A stretch of 34,680 nt of DNA from an uncultured Clostridia bacterium (GCA_946409855.1 CAMJXZ010000002.1:1-34680), one strand, 5' to 3'; counted from the stretch's first letter, positions 7,956 through 16,265 are shown. Numbers and translations are program-made. Notes: a model not told the origin generated them from the sequence alone.

Positions 7956-9506
7956 TTACTTGGTCGCGGAAGCGAAGCGGTCGTACTGAGCCTGGCGGAT
8001 CTTCAGCATTTCGCCGATCTGCATGCTTTCCAGCGTGGCGATGTACGCGTCAAAGTCGGCTTCCAGGTTCTTGGTCCCGATGATGAAGGCGATGGCGTTT
8101 TCATCCACATAGGTCTGGATATCCACCTGGTACATGCCGGAGATTTCGGCTTCCTCTTCGGTGGAGTAGACTTCCGGATAGGGAGCGCGGATAAAGGGCT
8201 CTTCAAAGTCGCGGTCGTTCTGCACGTGCCAGGCGGCGAGCAGCACGTCCGTGGCCGGGACAGACTGCTGGGAAGGCATGTTCGGCGCGTTGATGCCGAG
8301 GCCCTGATACCAGATGGTATCCTCGGTGCACCTGGGCAGGAAGTGACGGACACCGTCCGCGTCCACTTCGTAGGTCAGGCCTTCCATGCCCCAGACGTAC
8401 AGGTCCTGGGCTTCTTCGCTCATGGCGTAATCCAGGAACTTGATGGCCAGTTCCTTGTTGGCGCTCTTGGCGTTGATGCCGAAGATGTTGCTGATGGGGT
8501 TGCGGCCGATGTAGGCGCCCGCATATTCGCCGGACAGCGGGGCGGCGCCGGCGATCACGCCCTTGGAGGGGTCAGCCTTGTAGCTTTCATACTGCGCGCT
8601 GTACAGGGTGCTCATCTGCCAGGAGAAGTCGAAGGTCACGCCGGTGGTGTCGTTGGCGCAGCGGGCGACGATCTGGTCGCGGTCCAGGGAAGCGAATTCC
8701 TGCTCCAGCAGGCCTTCGTTGTACAGGCCGTTGAGGAAGGTCAGGTAAGCCTTGTAATTTTCCTTTTCATAGGGGCCGTAGTGAACGACGCCCTGGTCGT
8801 CCGCGTAGTAGCCGGAAACCAGGTCCATGCCGAAGGCGGGGCCGAAGGCATAGGGCAGGAAGGCGTTCATCAGGGACATGGGGATCTCGTCCGCTTCGCC
8901 GTTGCCGTTCATGTCGGTTTCCTTGATCTTGCGCAGGTAATCTACGAACTCGTCCAGGGTCTTCGGGGCTTCGATGCCCAGCTTCTCCAGCCAGGGCATG
9001 TTGTACATGAGCACGGGCTGGTAGTTGTTGGTCACCACGGTCTGGGGCACATAGTAGATGTGGCCGTCCACAGCGGTCAGGGAGCCCTTGATGATCGGGT
9101 TCTTTTCCAGGAAGGCGGTGTAGTTGGGCATCAGGTCAAAGTGCTCGTCCAGGGGCTCCACCAGGCCGGAGCTCAGATAGTCCATGTTCAGGTCCTTGTC
9201 GGGCATCATGATGATGTCGGGCAGGTCCTTGCCGGAAGCGAGCATCGGGCTCACGGAATCAGCGTAGCTGGAGGGGTCGATCAGCGTCCACTCGATGGTG
9301 ACGCCGGCGCGGTCGGCGATTTCCTTGAGCAGGGTCGCGTCCCGCAGGTCCACGTTGGAATAGTAGGAGTTGATGGCCAGGATGCTGACGGTCGCGCCGG
9401 CCTCGGTGGTGAGGGGCAGGGCGGCGAGATTTTCGGCGGTGGCGGGGATCAGGCCGAATACCAGGGCCAGGGCCAGGACCAAGGACAGGATACGGGTCTT
9501 CTTCAT
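7956..9506 (-). CDS. Extracellular solute-binding protein, LplA-like (family 1)
   Basis: 516 residues, with AAAGGAG before ATG 9506. The signal peptide is MKKT plus a Leu/Val/Ala core, with a likely cut at PATA|EN (residue 24); there is no Cys at the cut, so no lipoprotein anchor. The mature part has the two-lobed ABC sugar-binding layout seen in LplA-type proteins: SVSPMLASGKDLPDII near the start, DGHIYYVPQ, MYNMPWLEKLGIEAPKTLDEF, and KFLDYAMSEEAQDL in the hinge region. A DMNGNGEADEI loop near residue 190 matches a calcium-binding EF-hand-like loop found in some of these proteins. It should capture an oligosaccharide and pass it to the two permeases encoded upstream in the same operon. No ATPase gene is present. 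The ligand is unknown. Confidence 0.9.
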   Translation of the reverse strand: MKKTRILSLVLALALVFGLIPATAENLAALPLTTEAGATVSILAINSYYSNVDLRDATLLKEIADRAGVTIEWTLIDPSSYADSVSPMLASGKDLPDIIMMPDKDLNMDYLSSGLVEPLDEHFDLMPNYTAFLEKNPIIKGSLTAVDGHIYYVPQTVVTNNYQPVLMYNMPWLEKLGIEAPKTLDEFVDYLRKIKETDMNGNGEADEIPMSLMNAFLPYAFGPAFGMDLVSGYYADDQGVVHYGPYEKENYKAYLTFLNGLYNEGLLEQEFASLDRDQIVARCANDTTGVTFDFSWQMSTLYSAQYESYKADPSKGVIAGAAPLSGEYAGAYIGRNPISNIFGINAKSANKELAIKFLDYAMSEEAQDLYVWGMEGLTYEVDADGVRHFLPRCTEDTIWYQGLGINAPNMPSQQSVPATDVLLAAWHVQNDRDFEEPFIRAPYPEVYSTEEEAEISGMYQVDIQTYVDENAIAFIIGTKNLEADFDAYIATLESMQIGEMLKIRQAQYDRFASATK

Positions 9507-9536
9507 GGGTTTTCTCTCCTTTCAAAATATGCTTAA

Positions 9537-9556
9537 GCGCTTTTATATCCAAGCGC
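9537..9556 (-). promoter_or_regulatory. Small hairpin in the leader of the solute-binding protein gene
   Basis: GCGCTT (9537-9542) pairs with AAGCGC (9551-9556) just upstream of the ribosome site. Stems here often stabilise a processed binding-protein transcript. That role is inferred. Confidence 0.35.
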
Positions 9557-9579
9557 GTTGAGCCGGAATTGCCCGATGC

Positions 9580-10509
9580 TTATCCCTTGACGGCACCCAG
9601 CATGGTGCCGGAAACCAGGTATTTCTGCACAAAGGGGGTGATCAGGAAGATCGGCACGGCCGAAAGCACGATGCAGACGTAGCGGATCTTCAGCGTGTTT
9701 TCCGCGGCGGCGGCCGCTGCCTGGCCGCCGGCAGACTGAAGCACTTCGTTGGACGCCTGCAGCAGCACCCGGCGCAGGAAAATCTGCAGCGGCTGCAGGT
9801 CCGTGTTCCCCAGGTAGAGCATGGCGTTGAAGAAATCATTGTACCGCGCCACCGCGTAGTACAGCGTCAGCACAGCCAGCGTCGGCTTGATCAGCGGTAC
9901 GGCGATGCGGAGCATCATGTAGAACTCGTTCGCGCCTTCCAGCGCGGCGTTCTCGAACAGGTCCTGCGGGACGCTGGACATCGCGCTGCGGCAGATCATC
10001 AGGTTATAGGCGCTCACCAGCACCGGCAGGATCATCGCCAGGCGGCTGTTGTACAGCCCCATGCCCGTCACCACGATATAGGTGGGGATCAGGCCGCCGG
10101 AAAAGTACATCGTAAAGGCCACATAGAAGTTCAGCGGGCGGCGGAGGAAAAAATGCGAACGGGAAAGCGGGTAGGCGCCCAGGCAGGTAAAGGCGATGTT
10201 GGCCAGCGTGCCCGCGATGGTGTAAAAGAATGTGTTGCCGTAGCTGACCCACAGCTGGCGGTTGCCGGTGACCATCCTGAACGCGTCCAGCGAAAAGCCT
10301 TTGGGAAACAGCACCACGCTGCCCTTGGCCACCGCGGACCCCTCTGAGATCGACACGGAAATGACGTACAGGAAGGGATACAGGGTGACCAGCGCGGCGA
10401 AGATCACCAGGATCCAGATCACGATGTCCAGGAACTTGTCCCCGGCGGACGCTTTCAGGAAGGAATGCGGATTGGAGACCCTGCGGCGGCGCAGCGTTTT
10501 ATCAGTCAT
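9580..10509 (-). CDS. ABC sugar permease, LplC/MalG-like
   Basis: 309 residues with six predicted membrane helices, the first at about 27-50. The cytoplasmic EAA loop that contacts the ATPase reads ENAALEGANEFYMML at about 186-200. It ends in LVSGTMLGAVKG, the standard C-terminus of this subfamily. An Ala run (QAAAAAAEN, about 263-271) sits in the last external loop. AAGGAGGG precedes ATG 10509, which lies 13 bases after the partner permease stop, so translation is probably coupled. It forms the inner-membrane channel with the 10523-11461 protein. Confidence 0.9.
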   Translation of the reverse strand: MTDKTLRRRRVSNPHSFLKASAGDKFLDIVIWILVIFAALVTLYPFLYVISVSISEGSAVAKGSVVLFPKGFSLDAFRMVTGNRQLWVSYGNTFFYTIAGTLANIAFTCLGAYPLSRSHFFLRRPLNFYVAFTMYFSGGLIPTYIVVTGMGLYNSRLAMILPVLVSAYNLMICRSAMSSVPQDLFENAALEGANEFYMMLRIAVPLIKPTLAVLTLYYAVARYNDFFNAMLYLGNTDLQPLQIFLRRVLLQASNEVLQSAGGQAAAAAAENTLKIRYVCIVLSAVPIFLITPFVQKYLVSGTMLGAVKG

Positions 10510-10522
10510 GCCTGCTCCCTCC

Positions 10523-11461
10523 TTACCAAAGCGACGAGCCGGTCACCCTGCGCGCCAGATAGTTGGAGCTGACCACAAAGGTGAACCCGACGGCGGAATA
10601 GAACAGGCCGACGGCGGCCGCGTAGCCGTATTTATGATTCTCGATGCCCTGACGGTACACGTAGGTGGAGATAACGTCCCCCGTTTCGTACACCGCCGGG
10701 GAGTACATGAGGTAAACCTTCTCAAAGCCGACGTTCAGCAGGTTGCCCAGGGTCATGATCAGCAGCAGGATCACGGTTTCCGAGATCCCGGGCAGGATCA
10801 GGTGGACGATCCGCTGCCAGCGGGAGGCGCCGTCCACCTCCATCGCCTCGTAAAGAGACGGATCGATGCCCATGATGGCCGCCACAAAAATGATGGAGTT
10901 GAACCCGAAGGACTGCCAGGAACCGGAGATGACGTACAGCTTTCTGAACCAGGAGGGGTCCGACATGAAATTGACCGGTTTTCCCCCGAGCCGGGAGATG
11001 ATCTGGTTGATGATGCCGGTGGAAGGGGAAAGGAAGTTGGTCATCATGCCTACCACCACCACCGTGGAAATAAAGTAGGGCAGATAGGTGATTACCTGGG
11101 CCGCCTTGGCGACCCGCCGGGAGCGCAGCTGGGTGATGGCCACCGCGAAAATGATCGGGATCGGGAACCCGAAAATCAGCGAGTAAAAGGACAAAAGGAA
11201 GGTATTCCGGATCAGCCGGAAAGCGAAGGGGGAGCGGAAGAACTGGTTGAACCATTTCAGCCCCACCCATTTGCTGGTGAACAGGCCTTCGAACCCGCTG
11301 CCCATGCGGAAATCTTCAAACCCCATGACCAGGCCCACCATCGGCAGGTAGGCGAAAATCAGGTAGTAAAGGAAGACCGGCAGGAACATCAGCAGCAGGT
11401 ATTTGTCCCGGACGATCAGTGCGCCCAGCGGCTTGCGGTTTTTCGGTGTCAGCGTCGTCAT
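10523..11461 (-). CDS. ABC sugar permease, LplB-like
   Basis: 312 residues from ATG 11461, preceded by AAAGGAAG. The frame is open to 11599, but that stretch holds the promoter region. Six membrane helices begin at about 21-45 (LLLMFLPVFLYYLIFAYLP). The family stretch VITYLPYFISTVVVVGMM is at 123-140, and the EAA loop YEAMEVDGASRWQRI at 204-218. It closes with the GSSLW tail typical of LplB-type permeases. It is the first gene of the permease-permease-binding protein operon, separated from the AraC-type regulator gene by a strong terminator and a repeated operator-like array. Confidence 0.9.
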   Translation of the reverse strand: MTTLTPKNRKPLGALIVRDKYLLLMFLPVFLYYLIFAYLPMVGLVMGFEDFRMGSGFEGLFTSKWVGLKWFNQFFRSPFAFRLIRNTFLLSFYSLIFGFPIPIIFAVAITQLRSRRVAKAAQVITYLPYFISTVVVVGMMTNFLSPSTGIINQIISRLGGKPVNFMSDPSWFRKLYVISGSWQSFGFNSIIFVAAIMGIDPSLYEAMEVDGASRWQRIVHLILPGISETVILLLIMTLGNLLNVGFEKVYLMYSPAVYETGDVISTYVYRQGIENHKYGYAAAVGLFYSAVGFTFVVSSNYLARRVTGSSLW

Positions 11462-11493
11462 GGATCGCCAGCTTCCTTTCCCTGCTTTTTTTG

Positions 11494-11550
11494 ATTGTAT
11501 TCCATTCGGATCCTGCCGGGAAGATCCGGAAGATTCCGGACCATATCGGA
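11494..11550 (-). promoter_or_regulatory. Permease-operon promoter region with five CGG(A/G) motifs at 10-bp steps
   Basis: On the plus strand CGGA/CGGG starts at 11507, 11517, 11527, 11537 and 11547, exactly one helical turn apart. A candidate -10 box (TACAAT on the minus strand, 11499-11494) adjoins the array, so the motifs fill the -35 region and upstream. No good -35 hexamer is visible, as expected for an activator-dependent promoter. The neighbouring AraC-type regulator is the natural candidate binder. Confidence 0.5.
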
Positions 11551-11582
11551 CCTCTTTTCGAGGAAAATGATAAAAAAACCGC

Positions 11583-11632
11583 AAAAAAAAGGCAAGCATC
11601 AGTTTTTCCCGGGGTATTTTTTGATGCTTGCC
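11583..11632 (-). terminator. Intrinsic terminator after the AraC-type regulator gene
   Basis: On the minus strand GGCAAGCATCA (11632-11622) pairs perfectly with TGATGCTTGCC (11601-11591), followed by eight T (11590-11583). It cuts the regulator transcript off from the permease operon. Confidence 0.9.
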
Positions 11633-11678
11633 CTGTATTTTTCCTCATTTTTCGGGGCTTTTGAAAAGCCGGCGCTTT

Positions 11679-13877
11679 TCAGGTTTTGCGGTAATCGCTG
11701 GGGTTGATGCCCATGCTGGCCTTGAAATTTCTCCGGAAGATCAGGAGGTTGGTGAACCCGCACTGCTCTGAAATCTCCTCCAGGGACAGGTCGGTGGTCT
11801 GCAGCAGCCGGGTGGCGTGCTGGATCTGGCAGTCCCGGACGTACTGGAGGAACGTTTTGCCGAAGCGGTCCCGGCAGACCGTCCCGACCATCTTGCTGGA
11901 GACGCCGAAATGATCCGCGACGGAGGTCAGGCTCAGGTCCGGACTGAGCACATTGGCGTTGATATACCCGCAGATCTCGTCCTGCAGGCGGCTTCGTCCC
12001 TCGTCCCCCGCCACTTCCGCCTGGTAGGTGATCAGCGCCTGATTCAGCACGCTGCGGAAATAGGCGAAGATTTCCTCGATGGTGGCCGGTTCGCTCATCC
12101 GCTCGATTCTCAGGTGCGTCGTGCTGTTTTCGCTGATCTGGCGCAGCGCCGCGCTGATGCAGGAATGCATTTCATCCACCAGCCGGCGCACCGCGTCCGG
12201 CGGCAGGGAGGATTTCTGGAAGTTCTTTTCCCAGATCTGGTCCATCAGCTGGTCCAGCTTGTCGGGCTGGTTTTCCGTCAGAGCCCGCACGATTTTCTCC
12301 TGCGCGTCCTTCGGAAACCAGAAGTCCCGGTCTTTTTCTTCCTGTTCCTTTTCGGCGAAGTATACGCTGCCGCGCCCGCCGGTGATCATATTATCCAGCG
12401 CCGCGGCCGCGTCCAGGCACGCGCTCCGCAGGCGTTCCAGGTCGGTTTCGGGGCAGCTCACGCCGATGGTGACCGCCACCGACGGATTGTCAATGGCTTC
12501 CTCGATGGCCTTAAGCATGGTGTAGAACAGGTCCGTCAGCTTTTCGGACCGGTCCCCGTTTGCCACGACGTAGAGGTTCCTCGCGTCCCGCGGGATGGTG
12601 ACGACCGGATATTCGTCGTCGGAAAGGGCGGCGCACGCGTGGGCTGCCAGCGCCCGGGCGTCCAGGAACTGCTGCTCGGTGGCGGTCTTTTCTCCCGTCA
12701 TTGCCAGGTTGACCAGCCCCACCATGTAGGTATCCCGGCGCAGGAACCAGAAATACTCCTCCTGCAGCGCGCTGACCTGCGCCTGGTTGATGTTGCCGCT
12801 GATCAGCTGGTGCAGCGCGCCGTGGCTGGCGTAGGGCGATACGGTGATCATTTTTTCCCGGTATCCGTTTCTTTCGCCGATCAGGGCCGAAATGCCCTTC
12901 AGCACAGCGTCCAGGTCGCCGCGGGCGGCTGTGCCCGGTTCCTCCGTGGCGACCATTTCCGTGATCGCGCCGATGGGCGCGTATCTGTGCTTCAGGTAAT
13001 GATAGCAGCCGTACAGGGACATGAGCCCGATCAGCGCCATGATCAGCAGGGGCAGGAAAGCCTTCAGGGGAAAGGATATCCGGAACACGGCCGGATCCAG
13101 CTCAAACCGGTAAACCAGGTTCCGGCTGACCAGGCTGGCTATTTCCAGCATGTCCTCCGGGTTTGGCTTTTCGCCGCAGGAATAGATTTCTTTCGCCCCG
13201 TTCCGGATGGAGATGCGGCCGAACCGGCGGCTCAGCTCCTTCGACCTGTCCTGCAGCGGCGCAAGCTCCATCAGCACGACGGCAATCCCCCGGGCGCTGC
13301 TGTGGGCGGCGCTGCCGGTATAGGCGTCGGCGTAGACCAGAAATTCACGGTTCAGGATCATGTTGGCGTTGCCCGTCAGGTTCAGGAGGGACACCGCGTT
13401 CGTCACCTCCATCCACGGCGTCACCGGCAGCGCCCGGACCGGCTCGTCCAGGGCGATGACCCGGCCGGGGGCGAACAGGCGCTTGTCCCCCTCAAACCCC
13501 AGCAGGATGGCGTAGACCTCCAGGCTTCCGGAGGAGGCTTTGATCCGGCTCAGCTCGGACTGGGAGCGGTACAGCAGCATGGAGTCCGGCGTTTTCTTCT
13601 CGATGCAGATGGACTGGTACATGGTCCGCAGGCTTTCGGAAGAATTCATGGCGCCCGTCAGGCTCTGGGCGATCAGCAAATTCTGGTCCGTCCTGGTGGC
13701 GAAAGCCGTTGCCTGCTGCCGCGCTTCGTTCTGTGCCGCTGATTCGCTGGTGGTCCTGTAGGAATAAAGGTACCACAAACAGAATATGGCGATGGAAACC
13801 AGGATCAGCAAAACATAGGAGAGGAACAGCCTGCGGAAAAAAGAGCTTCTGAACAGCTTCTCGTTTTTGCTTTCCAT
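11679..13877 (-). CDS. Membrane-anchored AraC-family transcriptional regulator
   Basis: 732 residues with GGAGG six bases before ATG 13877. A basic N-terminus leads into a first membrane helix (about 17-38). An extracytoplasmic sensor region of about 230 residues follows, then a second membrane helix (about 270-293), a cytoplasmic linker of about 330 residues, and a C-terminal AraC DNA-binding domain (about 631-732). That domain has both helix-turn-helix units: LTSVADHFGVSSKMVGTV, and LEEISEQCGFTNLLIFRRNFK ending in G-x-NPSDYR. One-component sensors of this shape usually read a sugar outside the cell and switch on the adjacent LplABC-type importer. The linker weakly recalls a degenerate GGDEF-like region, which I cannot prove. 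It is transcribed alone. Confidence 0.88.
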   Translation of the reverse strand: MESKNEKLFRSSFFRRLFLSYVLLILVSIAIFCLWYLYSYRTTSESAAQNEARQQATAFATRTDQNLLIAQSLTGAMNSSESLRTMYQSICIEKKTPDSMLLYRSQSELSRIKASSGSLEVYAILLGFEGDKRLFAPGRVIALDEPVRALPVTPWMEVTNAVSLLNLTGNANMILNREFLVYADAYTGSAAHSSARGIAVVLMELAPLQDRSKELSRRFGRISIRNGAKEIYSCGEKPNPEDMLEIASLVSRNLVYRFELDPAVFRISFPLKAFLPLLIMALIGLMSLYGCYHYLKHRYAPIGAITEMVATEEPGTAARGDLDAVLKGISALIGERNGYREKMITVSPYASHGALHQLISGNINQAQVSALQEEYFWFLRRDTYMVGLVNLAMTGEKTATEQQFLDARALAAHACAALSDDEYPVVTIPRDARNLYVVANGDRSEKLTDLFYTMLKAIEEAIDNPSVAVTIGVSCPETDLERLRSACLDAAAALDNMITGGRGSVYFAEKEQEEKDRDFWFPKDAQEKIVRALTENQPDKLDQLMDQIWEKNFQKSSLPPDAVRRLVDEMHSCISAALRQISENSTTHLRIERMSEPATIEEIFAYFRSVLNQALITYQAEVAGDEGRSRLQDEICGYINANVLSPDLSLTSVADHFGVSSKMVGTVCRDRFGKTFLQYVRDCQIQHATRLLQTTDLSLEEISEQCGFTNLLIFRRNFKASMGINPSDYRKT

Positions 13878-13915
13878 AACTGTCCTCCGGAATCGGTCAG
13901 AATCAGAACAGGCCT

Positions 13916-13944
13916 ATTATACCGGACGTACCGGGAAAATTCAA
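13916..13944 (-). promoter_or_regulatory. Promoter of the AraC-type regulator gene
   Basis: On the minus strand TTGAAT (13944-13939), 17 bp, then TATAAT (13921-13916), 38 bases before the start codon. Confidence 0.65.
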
Positions 13945-14229
13945 GGGAACAACGCATTGCCCGAAAAATCGGGCTCTGCGGGCTTCGGCCTGTTTTCGGG
14001 CGCCTGCTTCCGTTTTCTTTCCGGGGAACTGTCCCGCCGTCATGCACCGGCGGATGGTGATCCCGCAGTCTTTCTTCGCCTCGGTCCGGTCAGGCGGGCG
14101 AAACATTATGTGCTTAAATTCGTACAGATATACTGCCGCCATGGCCGGGATCTGCGTATATATTCATGACGGAGCAAAAAGTTCCGATACGAAACAGAAA
14201 ACAGCGCGAAAGCGAAGGAGGAAAACATA
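13945..14229. other. Intergenic region before the GG-leader peptide genes
   Basis: No convincing gene is seen. It holds a hairpin GCCCGA/TCGGGC (13959-13974), which may insulate the divergent units, and a CCGCCG/CGGCGG pairing near 14035-14055. Candidate -10 boxes for the peptide genes are TATACT (14129-14134, with a poor TTATGT -35 at 14106-14111) and TATATATT (14157-14164); neither has a good -35. The base composition turns AT-rich from about 14100. Confidence 0.35.
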
Positions 14230-14382
14230 ATGAATACCAATAAGAAAGAGAACAATATGAACGAACTGAACATCAGCGAAATGGAACAGGCCAATGGCGG
14301 AATCCTGCCGATTCTTTTAGGACTCGGCACCCTCGCACTGGGCGGAGTCATCATTGCCGTGATGCCTGACAAGAAGAAATAA
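14230..14382 (+). CDS. Double-glycine-leader peptide 1 (bacteriocin-like precursor)
   Basis: A 50-codon gene with a strong ribosome site (AAGGAGG, eight bases before ATG). Residues 1-24 form a classical GG leader ending LNISEMEQANGG, with the hydrophobic residues at the spacing that C39-peptidase transporters recognise. Cutting after GG leaves a 26-residue peptide: a hydrophobic, glycine-rich span (ILPILLGLGTLALGGVII) and a short charged tail, PDKKK. This matches small class II bacteriocins or peptide pheromones. An internal Met (residue 10) could also start it. A second GG-leader gene follows 78 bases later. No C39 transporter or recognisable immunity gene lies in the window, so export would need a distant transporter. 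Confidence 0.75.
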   Translation: MNTNKKENNMNELNISEMEQANGGILPILLGLGTLALGGVIIAVMPDKKK

Positions 14383-14401
14383 TACTGTGCAGCCGGAGAC
14401 A

Positions 14402-14423
14402 GCGGCGCTGAAACAGGCGCCGC
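14402..14423 (+). promoter_or_regulatory. Hairpin between the two GG-leader peptide genes
   Basis: GCGGCGC (14402-14408) pairs with GCGCCGC (14417-14423) around an 8-base loop, without a T run. It may set the ratio of the two peptides or protect the first message. Confidence 0.4.
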
Positions 14424-14460
14424 GGAGCTGAAAACAACACAAACGCGAAGAAGAAAAAAC

Positions 14461-14700
14461 ATGATGAATACGAAAACAGCGGAACTGAGTCTGAATCAAA
14501 TGGAAATGGTGAACGGCGGCGCGGATCCGATCCAGACCGCGGCGGCGGCCGGCGCCGGCGGCATCGTCGGGGGAGCGTCGGGCGGAGTGCTCGGGATTTG
14601 CCTCGGCCTGGCGACCGGTCCGATCGGCTGGATGGCCCTCGGCGGAGCGATCATCGGCGGCGCCGCGTACGCCACCTACTACACGCTGACATCAAAATAA
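14461..14700 (+). CDS. Double-glycine-leader peptide 2 (class IIb bacteriocin-like precursor)
   Basis: 79 residues. The leader, LSLNQMEMVNGG at 9-20, aligns with that of the preceding gene (L-x4-ME-x2-NGG). The mature part has 59 residues, is very rich in Gly and Ala, and has several GxxxG or GG motifs (GAGGIVGG, GASGGVLG, GPIGWMALGGAIIGG) with one Cys. This is the pattern by which two-peptide bacteriocins pack as helix pairs in the target membrane. The ribosome site is weak (GAAGAAG before ATGATG), and start 14464 is possible. It is probably co-transcribed with the 14230 gene and ends at the hairpin at 14724. Activity and immunity are unknown. Confidence 0.78.
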   Translation: MMNTKTAELSLNQMEMVNGGADPIQTAAAAGAGGIVGGASGGVLGICLGLATGPIGWMALGGAIIGGAAYATYYTLTSK

Positions 14701-14723
14701 AAGATACTGTCTTATATAAGTAA

Positions 14724-14757
14724 GGGGATGCTGCAGGCTTCATTCTGCAGCATCCCC
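14724..14757 (+). terminator. Hairpin after the GG-leader peptide genes
   Basis: A perfect 13-bp stem, GGGGATGCTGCAG (14724-14736) with CTGCAGCATCCCC (14745-14757). The following TTCCGCATTATGTT is only mildly T-rich. Confidence 0.6.
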
Positions 14758-14767
14758 TTCCGCATTA

Positions 14768-14932
14768 TGTTGCTCCACCAATGAATTCATGAAGCCGGAT
14801 GCTGGGGCAGAAGGGGTGAGAGACACGGAATGAAAGCGCAGGCGTACCCGTAGGCACATAAAGCTTTCATGACGCAGTATATCGCCCCATATGACGCTGC
14901 GGATGCTTCACGAATCTGTTGAGGGAACAATA
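14768..14932 (+). repeat. 165-bp hairpin repeat, copy 1
   Basis: A near copy of 21369-21533 in the same orientation: 145 of 161 bases agree between the inner ends, with no gaps. The ends are imperfect inverted repeats (TTGCTCCACCAATGAAT... and ...GTTGAGGGAACAA, 19 of 26 paired). The interior folds back further (AATGAAAGC with GCTTTCAT; AAGGGGTG with CGCCCC). It lies just downstream of the six-gene operon and after the peptide-gene hairpin. It resembles a MITE or a structured intergenic element. There is no open frame of note inside. Confidence 0.8.
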
Positions 14933-15005
14933 AATGAAAGAACATTGTCGGCAAATCAGGATGCATCCGGTTCCGTTCAGTCAGAGAGATATTTCTGAAT
15001 ACCGG

Positions 15006-16265
15006 TTATTTCCCAAGCGCTTTGAACATCCAGCCCTTATACGCTTCCACACCGGGCTGATCGAAGGGGTTGATCCCGAGGATTTCGCCTGAAAGATAAC
15101 AGGCGAACTGGAAGAAATAGAACAGCTGCCCGAAGTGATATGCGTCCAGCCGGCCGATACCCAGGATCAGGCAGGGCATTTTCGCGCTGTGGGCCTTGAG
15201 GGTCGCCTCGAAGGCCGCCCGGTTGATATCCCCAAAATCCTTCCCGTCGAGATAATCGAAATCATCCCGCCTGCCGTCCGGATGGATGACCAGACTGCCG
15301 GTGGGTTCCCGGACGAACAGGAAAGTTTCGAACATCAGCGGCGCGCCGTCCTGAAGATACTGGCCGACGGCGTGGAGCTCTTCGGAATACTCCGCGGCCG
15401 CAGGAAAGATTCCTTTGCCGTCTTTTCCCTCGCTTTCCGCGAAAAGCTGCACCCACCATTTGCTGAACCAGCGGAACTGAGGCTCAAAGGAGGCCAGGAT
15501 TTCCATGACATACCCACGCTGATGATACAGATTTCTCAAAACCGCGTAGCGAAGGGCGGGATTGGTTTCAGCCCCGGTTTCATGGAGCAGCTTTTCCATA
15601 TCCTTTCCGCCCCGGACCAGCGCGCGGATGTCGATCCCGGCGCAGGCCATCGGCAGCAGGCCCACGCAGGAAAAAGCGCTGTAGCGGCCGCCCACATCCG
15701 TCGGGAAAGGAACGAAGGTGTAGCCTTCCTGTTCACACAGTCTTTCCAGGGAAGAACCATATGTGCCCGTGCAGATGGTGCGGCGGGCCGCTTCTTCCGG
15801 GCTGTACTTTTTCGCCATGGCTTCCCGCAGGATGCGGAAAGAGGAGCCCGGCTCCAGGGTTTCAAAGTTTTTGGCAATGCAGTCAATGGCGTAATCCTTG
15901 CCTTCCAGGCTCTGAAGCATCCTGTTCAGCGCATGAGGCGACAGGGTGTTGCCCGCATAAATAATCTCCGTCCCGGTACCGTCCGAAAGCGCCTCGATCA
16001 CACTGCGGGCGGCATTATTGCTGCCCCCCACGCCGATGACCACAAAGGCGTCGCATGTCTTTTTCACGTTTTCGGCAATGGCTTCGATCTGTTCCAGCCA
16101 TTGGTCTGAAGCCCATTTGTCCAGGTTCAGCCATCCCTGGCTGTCCCTGTATTTTTCCTCTCCGGCCTGAGCCCTGGCAAGGACCGGCGCGGCTTCTTCC
16201 AGCGCCCGCGAAAGCGCTTCGCCCGTGACCAGGTTCTTCTGATCCCTGACAGTGATGTCCAGCAT
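15006..16265 (-). CDS. pgi: Glucose-6-phosphate isomerase family protein
   Basis: 419 residues, slightly shorter than Bacillus Pgi (about 450). The sugar-phosphate loop VIGVGGSNNAARSVIEAL is at 76-93. PGI signature 1, D190-V-G-G-R194-Y-S, is followed by GLLP. FAESEGKDGKG at 275-285 and EELHAVGQYLQDG at 295-307 carry the catalytic Glu and His (H298). Signature 2, FDQPGVEAYK at 401-410, has the catalytic Lys. The active site therefore looks complete for aldose-ketose isomerisation of a hexose 6-phosphate. It is the last gene of a six-gene operon. Its ribosome site AAGGAG lies inside the end of the kinase gene, and the start is four bases after that stop codon. Whether the substrate is glucose 6-phosphate or a relative is open. 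Confidence 0.88.
   Translation of the reverse strand: MLDITVRDQKNLVTGEALSRALEEAAPVLARAQAGEEKYRDSQGWLNLDKWASDQWLEQIEAIAENVKKTCDAFVVIGVGGSNNAARSVIEALSDGTGTEIIYAGNTLSPHALNRMLQSLEGKDYAIDCIAKNFETLEPGSSFRILREAMAKKYSPEEAARRTICTGTYGSSLERLCEQEGYTFVPFPTDVGGRYSAFSCVGLLPMACAGIDIRALVRGGKDMEKLLHETGAETNPALRYAVLRNLYHQRGYVMEILASFEPQFRWFSKWWVQLFAESEGKDGKGIFPAAAEYSEELHAVGQYLQDGAPLMFETFLFVREPTGSLVIHPDGRRDDFDYLDGKDFGDINRAAFEATLKAHSAKMPCLILGIGRLDAYHFGQLFYFFQFACYLSGEILGINPFDQPGVEAYKGWMFKALGK

Noticed and set aside
7911-9536. 541-codon plus-strand open frame
   Set aside because: Antisense of the solute-binding protein gene, which has a signal peptide and family motifs.
263-9561. Classical insertion sequence or prophage genes
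   Set aside because: No transposase, integrase or phage structural protein is visible anywhere in the window; the GC content of the genes is even.
11817-13742. 641-codon plus-strand open frame
   Set aside because: Shadow of the AraC-type regulator; translation rich in D, H, V, Q and R with no motif.
14106-14462. 118-codon minus-strand open frame over the GG-leader genes
   Set aside because: The plus strand has ribosome sites and matching GG leaders. The antisense reading is Phe/Ser-rich with no start signal.
14768-14932. tRNA or known riboswitch in the hairpin repeat
   Set aside because: No cloverleaf, CCA end or riboswitch core that I recognise. The element also lies after a gene rather than in a leader.
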